Of a DNA stretch of 64,000 bases, positions 50,985-61,595 are shown one piece after another. Where the stretch lies: assembly GCA_958450325.1 (NCBI GenBank), contig OY288239.1:42365811-42429810 (forward strand). The letters are read 5' to 3'. Under the pieces are notes generated by a model. It saw only the letters and a list, made by a program, of their open reading frames with translations, had not been told where the DNA came from and ran no database searches. How positions within the stretch are numbered: position 1 is the first letter of the stretch; each line of letters starts with the position of its first letter. The DNA comes from Agrostemma githago (taxonomy: Eukaryota > Streptophyta > Magnoliopsida > Caryophyllales > Caryophyllaceae). Position numbers and translations under genes: made by a program.

Positions 50985-52505
50985 ATGGCGTCTGTTCAAC
51001 CGCTGAAGCGTGGTCCAGGACGGCCGAGCAAGAAGTCTTTGCAAACTAATCTTCCTCCTAACTCAGGCTCTAGTTCTGGAGCAGAAATGGAGAAGATCTC
51101 TGCAGAACCTCAAGAGAATTCTGAAACCCAGAGTTCTTCGCAAAATCCCTCGATAAGTGATTTCATTCTCAAAGCTATGCATATTGCTGGTAAAATTGAT
51201 TCCTCTTCTCCCAATACTACTAGTAATTCAAATGATGATGCAATTGTGGTTAATCCTACTATTTCTAATGCTGCGGTTGTTGAACCCCCTGTAAAACCCG
51301 CGACTGATTTTCCGCCTAAATGGTCTAAAGTTGCTCAATCACATAAGCAATCTGGTATGAGTCTGTTCTATTGTGATGACAGCTCTAAATCTACTGAAAT
51401 TGACATTGAATTGGAGGATTTTAAATCTGAACTTAAGATCTGGGAATATACTCTTATGGGGAATGTGATAGGATCTAAGCCATCTCTTCAGACGATGCAG
51501 CAATCTGTTAAAACTAATTGGGCTACAATTGACAAGCCTGTAGTACAGTACTATAAAAAAAGGCTGGTTTTCTTTTCGGTTCGGATCAAGGGAAGCCATG
51601 GATAAGATACTACGGGATGGTCCTTGGAAGGTGGGAGTTTATTCTTTAATTCTTAAAGAATGGTCACCCTCCTTTTCTTCTGAGATGGACAGGATCTCTG
51701 TCGTTCCTGTTTGGATTCTCCTTCCTGACCTAGACCCTTACCTTTGGTATGAATCTGTTCTAAGTAAGATAGCTAGTAAGGTTGGCACTCCATTATGTGC
51801 TTATTTAGCTACTACTAATAAAGCTAAACTTTCATTTGCTCGGATTTTGGTGGAAGTTGATGTATCCAAAGAATTGGTTGAGCATGTTATTATCAATACT
51901 CCTTATTGTGAACATTCTTGTCAAAAAGTACAGTATGAATGGGTTCCTTACTTCTGTAATGGTTGTGGGAAGCTAGGTCATACTATAAAATCTTGTAAAT
52001 GGGAGAAAAAGAAGGAAGCTGATAAGAAGCATGGTGATCTAGTTCCAGGGCTAGGTATTACCTCATCAGTGGTGAATGAAGTTCAGATAGAGGCTCAGAA
52101 GGGTGGATTGCCCACTGGCTCTTATTTGTCTCCTCCCAAAGCTGAAGCTAAGCATTCTGAGTGCCCTAGGAAATTCTATCAGGATGACTTATTCATCCCT
52201 ATTTCCAAGAGGAATTCTTCCTCATCCAAAGCTAAGGAGTCTATTTTGAAGCCTTTAGTCCTGGAAAATTCTTTCCAGGCACTCCATGAGAGTCAGGTGA
52301 TTACTGGTGGGGGTGAACTAGGTGGTACCTCAGGTCTCTCTAGTGTATCTCAGGGTTTGGTGAGTAGGTTTGAATCTGGTTATGGGACAGAACTGATTCC
52401 CTCACTCCCCCTGATGCTAGCACTAGAGAGCTCCCTGTAATGCAGCAAGGATGTTCAATGGTGGTTTTAAATGAGGATTCTGTACCTCCTGATAAAGATC
52501 AATGA
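50985..52505 (+). pseudogene. LINE H ORF1, frameshifted
   Basis: The ATG at 50985 starts with an AT-hook-like motif (KRGPGRPSKK, residues 8-17), as in E. The DUF4283-like domain (TLMGNVIGSKPSL) is interrupted by a frameshift at an A run (51555-51561) where other copies read YFKKGWFSF. The frame resumes at 51598 with GPWKVG and PDLDPYLW, and an intact zinc knuckle CNGCGKLGHTIKSC. A second frameshift before 52440 is needed to reach the family end VLNEDSVPPDKDQ. That end stops at TGA 52503-52505, overlapping the ORF2 ATG as ATGA. Confidence 0.85.
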
Positions 52506-53510
52506 AAGTTGCTTCTTGGAATATAAGGGGGTTCAATGATCCTGCAAAACATAGTGAAGTAAAGGATTTTTTAGTTTCTCATAAACCTGAGATTTTTGCT
52601 CTTCTTGAAACTAGAGTAAAAAGTTCTAAGGCCTTGAAGATCATTAATAATAATTTTAGTGGATGGAAGGTGGAAACCAATTACTCTGCCCATTATAATG
52701 GTAGAGTATGGCTCTTTTATAATCCTACTGCAATTTCTATTAGTCAGCTCAGTATCAATGCTCAACATATTACCTGCTATGCAACTCAAATAATCTCTCA
52801 GACTTTCTTTTGGATCAGTGCTGTTTATGGATTTAATGAGGGTAAGGATAGAGAAACTCTCTGGTCCGAGTTGCTATCTTTGAGTCCTTCTGATCCTTGG
52901 TTGGTACTTGGGGATTTCAATGTTATAAGAACACCTGAGGAAAAGTTAGGACCTTCTCCTCCTTCACTTCAGGATATGATGGATTTCAATAGTTGTATTC
53001 TTCAATGTAAATTAGAAGAATTGCTCAGTACTGGTTGCAATATGACTTGGACCAATAATCAGGAACCCACTACTAGGGTCTGGTCTAAGCTTGATAGGGT
53101 CCTTGCTAATCCTAGTTGGCTAACTACCTTTCCTTCCTCTTCTGTCATTGTTCCTGAATCTGGGATTTCTGATCATTCCCCTTTGATTGTGGAGATGACT
53201 AAAGAGAAGATTAATAGAAAGAGGTTTAGCTTTCTCAACATTTGGTATAGTCACCCTGAATTTCTGCCTACTGTTCAGAAGGCTTGGAGTACCAGGGTAT
53301 ATGCTCCCCAATGTACTGTCTTTTTGCTAAACACAAGGCTACTAAAACTGCCCTTCAGAAGTTTCACAAAACATACTTCTCTAATATTTCTGATAGGGTG
53401 CAATCTGCTAAGAGTGCCCTTCTTGATTGTCAGAAGAAGCAACAAGCTGATCCTTTTTCTGTTCAGCTTATTAATGAGGAAAAGATTCTAATAGATTCTT
53501 ACTTGGCACA
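52502..53510 (+). pseudogene. LINE H ORF2, N-terminal endonuclease part, broken
   Basis: Starts at the ATG overlapping the ORF1 stop. Endonuclease motifs: WNIRGF, LLETRVK, NGRVWLF, VYGFNEGKDRE, LGDFNVIRTPEEKLG, MTWTNNQEP and ISDHSPLIVE. A frameshift near 53290 moves the frame; the continuation reads YCLFAKHKATKTALQKFHK and runs to the LTR junction at 53510. RT is missing. Confidence 0.87.
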
Positions 53511-55163
53511 TGATGGTGGGATTTGTCGTGGATCCCGCCACCAATTAAATAACCGGCTAAAACCTAGTGGGTAGCTAGGGTAATTCGGGTCGTGTCCACG
53601 GAGACGGTATTGCAAGGTTTAGACTAAATCGGCCTAAAACGAGACTATGCTACCAAACAAACACAAAGGACTACTACCAGATGAATATTTGATGAGAGGA
53701 GAAGTAGGAAGTAGACTAACAATCAACTAGGCTAAACAAGGTTAAGCTAGGATAACTAAACACAAACCAACTAGCAAACTAAAGAGAAGTGCTAAACAAT
53801 GCTAATAATCGAACTAACTAACAAACTAAAGGAAATGATGACTAACTAACAAGATGTATCAAATATGGAAGGAAGGGAGTGGGTTAGGTCGGGTTCATAA
53901 GTGTAGTAGGGTGACTTGGGTCGATTAAGGGTGTAGGTGCCTCCTAATTGCTAGGCTCGGTCCGGGCGATAGCAACTTAAACCGATGCCGATGACAATGC
54001 TCAACATATCCACACTCAAGCAAACAATGGGTAGAAGAAAACTAGCATGAGAAGCATGGCCACTACAACTCATACAAGCATATCAACAAACACATGGTGA
54101 GCCAAATATGTGACTAGCAATAAAGAACCATCCTTTACCCCTAATCAAACCCCAATCACCCATAATCTACCCTTAATCCCCCTACTAACCCACAAATAAA
54201 CTACTCACTCATGGTCAAACTAACTACAACAATGAAAGGATAAAACAACTTCACAATCCAAACATTCATCATCAAGAACAATATAAACAATAACAACAAA
54301 CACTAAGTAAAGATTCAAACTTGATTCAATAACAATAAACAAGAGAAAAGAAGGATTATACCAACACTAGATGAAGGAAAAGATGAAATCTTGCATAAAA
54401 GAGAAACCCAAATAATCCCAAGGTTGTCAATCTTGGAGAAGTCTTCAAGTATCTTCTTAGTACAAGCACTAATTAACTAGGATTAACTAAGATTAACTAA
54501 GGATTAATAAGAGATTCAAACTAATATGAAGAACTAAATCTAGGGTTTATATGTTGTAGAGAGGCTTAAGAGAGGCTAAACTAATGTAGAATCCATAAAC
54601 AATACAAGAGGTAAGTATTTATAGGGTTACAAATGGAAGGGAGAAGAGAAGAATAAAATGCGGACTACAGCCCTTTGGTCCCGACCGGGACGGACCATCC
54701 CGACCGGGACGGACCCACCATCCCGACCGGGACGGGTTGGTCCCGACCGGGACGGCCTTGCAGTAGCCTCTCCAATTGTGCACTTCATCCCCGACGGGAT
54801 GAGGTGCATACCCGTCGGGGATGGGTCTTGTAGGCCTCCAATATGATCCTTTTGGTCTCTCCTTGCTTCACCTGGACTTCTCATCGATTCTCGGGACTCG
54901 GGATCGGGTCTCGGAGGCTCGGGATTGGGTCCCAAGGTCTCGGGGTCGATTCCAAAGCATCGAGTCATCGTTCCTTTATCTCGTTGGCTCCAAAATGTGT
55001 ATGTATCGAGTCGGAATCGCTCCAACTCTTCCAAATCGGTCTCGGAAACCTGAAACGAACTAAAGGAAGCATAAGAAGCCCCTAAACCGCTCCCAAGGAG
55101 CGATTCTACAAGGAAAATGGGACCAAAACACTACAAAATAGGCACTACAAACCACACTTATCA
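53511..55163 (-). repeat. 3' LTR of the Athila-like element
   Basis: 1653 bp, on the + strand from TGATGGTGGGATTTG to CCACACTTATCA. It carries four palindromes upstream of a TATA box (minus strand). The matching LTR is at 61596. Confidence 0.94.
54616..54752 (-). promoter_or_regulatory. LTR promoter with four phased palindromes
   Basis: Minus-strand TATAAATA at 54616-54623. Palindromes TCCCGACCGGGA start at 54679, 54698, 54721 and 54741 (spacings 19, 23, 20), about 60-135 bp upstream of the TATA. A related pair with CCCCGACGGG and CCCGTCGGGG follows at 54788-54822. Promoter role inferred. Confidence 0.75.
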
Positions 55164-55180
55164 ACTCCCCCACACTTAAC
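55164..55180 (-). other. Polypurine tract of the Athila-like element
   Basis: On the minus strand TTAAGTGTGGGGGAGT lies directly upstream of the 3' LTR. A 15-bp identical core recurs at 56915-56929. Confidence 0.8.
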
Positions 55181-58100
55181 CCTTACTCGCCCTCGAGTAA
55201 GCACATACTAACTACTATACTAGCCGAATGGGTATTAGCGCACCCTACGCCCTTTCAACTCACGCGAGTGCACTTAGAGGAAAAGTGCACCCCGCAAGGC
55301 AAGTCGGGTCTTGCGACAAAACTGTGGATGCAACCGGACACAAAACACATAAACAAACAAACACACAAACAAACACACAAAAGGTTGCACCCAAAAGAAA
55401 AGAAATACCGCTTCCCTCAAACAAGCGGTGAAAGAAGCACCGGTTTAGGACTCAAGGCAAGTGACAACGTTCCCAAGCTAGCAATAAAAACCAAGATGGA
55501 CTAAACCCTAATAGTATGACGACAAAGCAACAAAAACGTTGGTAACTTACCTCGGTTCCTCCTAACCTTCTAAGAACGTACTACGGGACGATCGGCGGGA
55601 TGGAAAAAGGATGAACCACGGTGTTAGTCGACACTGTAGGTAAGTGAGACCCCGCCCCCTTTAGCAATGAGCCAAGAGGGTCGTCCCATGTCCAAAACCG
55701 CCTAACTAGTCCAAGTAAAAAGATGGAAATATGCAAAATGAGGGAAGACCGACTAATGCCGCTATCATCCTTCCTAGGGACTCGGTCCTTTGGTAGGCTC
55801 TTCACGGCAAAAGTCGGAAAAAGGCTTATTTTTGTGAGGTAGGGGTTATTTTTGTGAATCGGGTTTTCTTTTGGCATTTTCTCTTTTCTTTTGCATTTTT
55901 GTTTTGTTTTGCCATGCCATTCTTTTTTTTCTTGTTTTCTATTTTCTTTTTGGCTTTTGTGCCTTTTCTTTTTCTTCGTTCTTTTCTTTCTTTCATTTTC
56001 TTTCTTTTTCTTTTCTTTGCCCCTTTTGGCAAGATTTGGCTTTTTGGCATTTCTTTGTATGACAAGAAAGAGAGGAATCAACAAGTTGCAAGTTATTGTG
56101 TGAATATGTGTAGGAGGTAGGGTAATGGGAGAGTCGGGAGCGCGCTTTCCCTTCAAACCCACAAAAAGTGGAGAACTTGGACTAATCAAACGATCCCAAA
56201 CACGGTCACCTAGGGGACGGGACTCGGCAACCAAGGCCTTTTCACACCGTGGGTGGTCATAATGGTCAAAATGCAAATCCCGTAGTAAATCCCTAGTAAG
56301 CTAGGTGGACTCAAGGTAAGAAACCAACGAAATCATTGATTTAGGGTCATCCTACTAGACTAAAGTCCAGGACTCAATTTATACCACTAGGAAGGGAAAA
56401 TAGACACTTGCACACTAGCCTCTAAACCGGGTTTTCAAAGACCATTTACACACAAGACACACAACAAAACACAAAACAAAGGCTCAACGAAAACGAAAGA
56501 AAAAGAAACAAAAGCAACAAAACAAGAACAACACAAAACGAACACATACATAACACAAACACCACCCCTATCATCAAACAAGTCTCCAAATCCACCACAA
56601 TCTTTACAAAGCTCCTCCCGAGCACACTTCATCACAAAACTCCTTCAAACTCCGCAAGAGGTAAAGAAGAAAAAGGGATAAAGATGATACCGGAAGTTTT
56701 GAAAGCTCTCCAAAGCTAATGGCGATTAGGCAACCTATAAAGAAAAGAGGGGGGCAAAACACACAACAAAACAAATATACGACACAATGACACAAAAGGA
56801 AAACACACAAAAGGAAAATCTTTTTGATCTTTGTGAAAATTTTTCAAATTTTTAGAGTTTTTAAAGATTTTTTGGAAAAACTATGAAAATAAAACTAACT
56901 ATGCTAGAATATCGCTCCCCCACACTTAAGTCGAGCCATGTCCTCATGCTCGACCGTAGTGCATGGAGCACAAAAGAAAAGAAACTACGAAAATAAAGCT
57001 AAAAACCAAAAAGTGGGGAAAAGGGTAGAAGGCGTCCGGCCGGGGTGTAATCAAGTCACCATGGGCCGAGACAAGAAAAAGATATGGAAGGGGGAAGAAA
57101 ATAAAAAGAAGGAAATAAAAGGAAATGGGAGGGGAGGGCTAGGTGTAATCAAGTCACCTAGCCCGGATTCCGCCTAAATCCGACTAAATCCAACAAAAAG
57201 GTGAAAATCTTGAAAAATTTGGATTTTGAAATGACTCTCGATGTAGTCACATCATCGAGAGTCGGGAGCAAGCACACCAAGGCCTTAAAGGCCACCATGA
57301 CACAAATGATAAGAGGGAAGGGGAATAAACAAAGAAGACAAGCTATAAAAACGGAAAAGAGAGGATAGTTGTCGTACCATACGGTTACCAACTCACTCGC
57401 TCCATCGTCTCAAAAGTCAAAATAGGCACTTAGCTTGTCCAAGTCGTCGTTATTCCTCTCTAATTGCGATCCGGTTCCATGGTTGGGGCACAAATGCAAA
57501 ATGAGGCGGGTTTTGGATGCGAAAGTCGGTTTGAAGTGAATAGAAAGTGAAGTGAAAACGTGCATGTGGGGTGTAAGGGTCATACAATGAGAGTAAGGAC
57601 ATGTAGGGAGGTTGGGAGGGGGTATAAAGTGGTTGGGTGGTCTCAACCAACGAAGAAAAGAGCCAACAGAGGGCAAGGGGTCCATCCCGGTCGGGATGGG
57701 TGGTCCCGGTCGGGATGGCTGTCTCGTCCCGGTCGGGAAGACCTCGTCCCGGTCGGGACGGACTGCCAGTGAACCCAACTTTTGCGTACCTCATCCCGGT
57801 CGGGATGGCACCCTTCCCGGTCGGGATGGGCCTTCCATCCCGGTCGGGACGACCTCTTCTAGGCCGGGAAGAGTCTCCAAACCCTCTATAGCACCCAAAA
57901 GCTCGAACCGAGCTTCAAAAACCGACTTCCCTTCACACAATCCAAGCTTCAACAATGACCGCTCTTCCCTAGGAATCACTTGCACTTCACACCTATCACA
58001 CTAAACTCAAACAACACATCAAATTCCCTCCCTCGCAACACTCATCAATCATCCAAATAATCAAGATTTTCACAAAAGCAAACAAATTATAAGGGAAAGA

Positions 58101-58383
58101 GATATATACAAAGGGACGGTTCTTGTGGAACTCCGTCAAACCAAGGTGGTATATTCTTCATTCTTTTTCAACAACCAAGATTTCTTCCATCTCCATCAAG
58201 GGCACGAAGAAACAAGTCGAAGGCCCTAGCAAAGTCTTCAATCAAGCTAGTAACATAAGCATCCACAAACCAAGGCTCTTCATGGCCTTGTCTCCACGTT
58301 CCCGGGGCATCCCGATCTACTAAGTTCAATGGCTTGAACTTGTACTTTCGATCCTTCGGTATATACCCAAACGTCCATCTATC
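55181..58383. other. Noncoding internal region of the Athila-like element
   Basis: 3.2 kb between the polypurine tract and the gag-protease stop. It contains a polypyrimidine tract (55860-56035), a second polypurine-tract-like motif (56915-56929) and a palindrome cluster (57685-57869). A Lys-rich minus ORF (55581-56276) and Phe-rich plus ORFs come from the low-complexity tract. No pol or env remnant recognised. Confidence 0.7.
57685..57869 (-). promoter_or_regulatory. Internal phased palindrome cluster
   Basis: Sites of type TCCCGGTCGGGA start at 57685, 57704, 57727, 57747, 57794, 57815 and 57838; a degenerate one is at 57858. Spacings are 19, 23, 20, then 21, 23, 20. The first group repeats the spacing of the LTR palindromes exactly, but the linkers differ. 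A weak TTTATA-type box lies about 60 bp away at 57621-57628, as in the LTR. Confidence 0.75.
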
Positions 58384-61368
58384 CTAATGTGGCCCCAAGG
58401 GAGGCTCATCTTCATCCTTTTTGCTCTTCAACTTGTCATTAAACCCATGACATGGGCTCTCATCCTCCTCCAAATCGGAGTCATCATCCTTAAGTACATA
58501 AGAGTACTTCTTCAAGCTTTGTCCCAACTCTCCCCCTAGATCGGTGTCTTTAGTGGATTGGATCATGTTGCATGACTCATCATTAGTAGGCGAAGTGTTT
58601 CCTTGAAGGTCAAACACTAACTTCTCTTCGCCTAGCTCGAAAGTGATCCTACCATTCTTCACATCGATCATAGCACCGGCGGTATGTAGAAATGGGCGCC
58701 CAAGAATAATGGGAGTGTTGGCATCTTCCGGCATATCGAGCACGATGAAGTCAACCGGAATGAAGAACTTACCGATCCTCACCGGCACATCCTCTAGCAT
58801 CCCCAATGGTCGGTTGAGTGAACTATCGGCCATTTGGAGCGTGATAGAGGTACTTTTGAGCTCCTTCATCCCAAGTCGGCAACAAATGGAGTAAGGAATG
58901 ATGCTTACACTCGCACCCAAATCACATAAAGCTCTTTCAATCTTGTAATGCCCTATGGTACAAGGGATCGAGAACCTACCCGGATCCTTCAACTTAGGAA
59001 GCGTAGAACCTTGAATGAGCTCGCTCACCACCCTTGTGAACGCGATGGTCTCTTCCTTGTCGACGGATCTCTTCCTAGCCAATATTTCTCTCATAAATTT
59101 TCCATATGCCGGGATTTGGGTAAGTAGCTCGGTGAATGGGACACTCACATCCAACTTCTTCACTATGTTAAGGAACTTGTCATATTGAGTGTCCACCTTA
59201 GTCTTCATTTGCCTTGATGGGAAAGGCAACTTTACTTGATATTTATTTGGCTCAATCGGGGTGGGCTCTTCAAATGACACTTTCTTTTTACCCTTATCTT
59301 TAGCTTGAAGTGTGGTTTGCTTGTCTTGTTGAGGTTTCTCAACCTCCCATAAAACTTGCTCTTCCGTTGGATTGTCAAAGCTTGAGCTCTCTTGAGTTGG
59401 AGGTGTCATCTTTCTTGTCGGTTCTTGCACCGGCTCTTGCTCATTCGGGAATGGAGGGGAGTCATAAGATGTACCTCTCCTTGTGGTGATGGCATTGACA
59501 TGCTCAAAAGTCGGAGTTACACCTTGAGGAGGTAATTGCCCTCTTTGTCTTGAGGAACTTCCCGATGCAAGTTGTGCCACTTGATTCTCAATCATCTTCA
59601 TGTGAGTTTTCATTTCCTTGTTTTCCATTAAAATTTGATTAATGGCTCCTTGTTGTGACATTTGTGCATCTAATTGCCTCTTTTGCAATTCATGAGTATC
59701 CCTATAGATATCCACCATTTGTTTTTGCATGTCGAAATCCCGTGGTGGTGATGATGGATTATGCGGTGTATTGGTGAGAGCTAAGGGAGTACCATAGTCA
59801 TGAATAGGAGATCGGCTCCTAGGCTTGCTTTGTTGTTGATTGACTTGAGTTGCTTGATGTTGACGGTTCCCTTGGAACCCATGAGAATTGCCTTGATTAA
59901 GGCCTTGATTGTTGCCATGGTTGTGGTTTTGATAGCCTTGGTTGAAGTTCCCTTGTTGGAACCCTTGATTGTTGTTGAGTGAACCTTGGTTACCTTGCTT
60001 GAAGTTGTTGAAAGGCCTTGGGTTGCCTTGGTAACCTTGGTTGTTGTCCCTTAAGGGAGGTGGAACATAAGGACGATGTTGTTGTTGGTGTTGAAGAGCT
60101 TGTTGTTGAGGGACTTGATTGGAAGCTTGGTATTGATTAGAATAGGAAGTACCTTGCTTGAATGCTTGAAAGGCATTCACTTGCTCAATACTTCCTCTAC
60201 AATTCATAGGGTCATGACCAACGATTCCACAATTATCGCACATCCCATAATAAGGCAAAGGAGGTGCAAATCCTAAAGCATTCACTTCATAAATCGAGGC
60301 TTGGTTGGAGGAACCGATGCTTTGGACTTGAGTGAGGTGGCCTTGAAGTTTCTTGTCAATGGATTCCATGTGTGTCTTCAATTGAGCCCCAAGGTCAATG
60401 CTTAATTGAGTTATAGCATCAACCTCGTGCCTACCTCCTCGGTTTGCCTTCCTAGGCCTAGAGTATTGCGAATTATGCACCGCCATCTCTTCGATTCTCG
60501 CCCAAGTTTGGTCATCATCGACCTCGGTGAATCTACCATTGGAGCCCATATTAAGTATAGTTCTTGAGTCCTCATAAAGACCGTTCCAAAATTGTTGGAC
60601 CAAGAACCATTGTGAAAGTCCATGATGGGGGCACGATCTAACCAAAGACTTGAACCGCTCCCAAGCTTCATATAAGCTCTCCTCATCCCGTTGTTGGAAA
60701 CCGGTGATGGAGGCTCTAAGCAAATTAGTCTTCTCCGGAGGGTAGAAAGTTTGGTAGAATGCCAATGCAAGTTTCTTCCAAGTGTCGATGCCCATGGTTG
60801 CCCTATCGAGACCTTTAATCCATTGCTTCGCTTTTCCAATAAGAGAAAATGGAAATAAAACCCATCGGATTTGATCTTGTGTAACCCCGGGTTGAGAGAT
60901 AGCGTCGCAATAATCGGAGAAAGTCTCCATGTGTTGGTGCGGGTCTTCGGTGGGCAAACCACTAAATTGGTTCCTTTCCACAAGTTGGATGAAATGGGTC
61001 TTGGCCGTAAAATTTCCGGCATAAGCGGCCGGTAGAGCATTGGGTCCCGGCAAGACGTCTTCCGTAAATGTAGAGTGGGAGGAAAATTTCGGCATTATTG
61101 GATGTAAGGGAGAAGATGGTGTAGACGGAGTTGATGTAGATGTAGAAGGGGAGCTAGGACTAGAATCTCCAAAGGGATTGGTGAAATTCCCTTCGGCCGT
61201 CTCTCGATATGCTTCCTCACTATCGCTTCCTTGAGCTTGCTCTTGATGGGTATTGCTTGCACTTGGTTGAGAGATCCTAACCCGGTTAATCGTCCGTTGG
61301 CGAAAAGCTCAAAAAAGCCTCTCCGGCTCTGGATTAAAGAGAAAGGATTCGCCTCCCCGCCTAGGCAT
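58384..61368 (-). pseudogene. Athila-like Gag-protease, stop at codon 20
   Basis: The family-typical start is the ATG at 61368 (MPRRGGESFLFNPEPERLF). Codon 20 is TGA (61309-61311); the frame then stays open to 58384, with a later ATG at 61095. Athila-type gag features: FSGLPTEDPHQHMETFSDYC, FPFSLIGKAKQWIKGL, RDEESLYEAWERFKSLVRSC. A Gln/Asn-rich middle follows (many QGNQG-like repeats, residues ~420-520). The CCHC knuckle is CDNCGIVGHDPMNC. An aspartic protease motif ALCDLGASVSIIPYS and ILGRPFLHTAGA lie near the end. The ORF stops with no RT. Packaging of the element might use this protein or that of a relative. Confidence 0.88.
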
Positions 61369-61574
61369 ACACTACACACTAGAACAAACGTGAGAACACC
61401 TAGTGCTTTATGGGCACTAGGTAACGACAATAAGCAAGCACAACTAGAGACAAAGAGAAAAGAAAGCTAAGGAATCAAGAAAAACTAGAGAATATTCACA
61501 AGAGATTATAGAAGGGCACAAAGGAGGGTAACTAAGTCTAGAAATAAGCAAACAAAGTCTAAACAATGCACCGT

Positions 61575-61592
61575 CCCCGGCAACGGCGCCAA
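61575..61592 (-). other. Primer binding site of the Athila-like element
   Basis: On the minus strand TGGCGCCGTTGCCGGGGA, three bases from the LTR; typical of Athila/Tat elements. It fixes the element orientation. Confidence 0.85.
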
Positions 61593-61595
61593 ATT

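Larger units (their letters stand above)
50955..53510 (+). mobile_element. LINE H, cut by an Athila-like element
   Basis: The 5' UTR start matches LINE E from GAATTCTGTTA on but lacks its first ~60 bp, so H is slightly 5'-truncated. ORF1 and the first part of ORF2 are present with frameshifts. The element is cut at 53510 by the LTR of the minus-strand element. Its 3' half is not found in the window. Subfamily of E. Confidence 0.9.

Noticed and set aside
55854..56120. Phe-rich, apparently membrane-like small ORFs
   Set aside because: Produced by the same TTTTCTTT tract on the plus strand.
55581..56276. Lys-rich minus-strand ORF as an env-like or accessory gene
   Set aside because: Most of it is the complement of a low-complexity pyrimidine tract; no signal peptide or membrane segments typical of env were seen.
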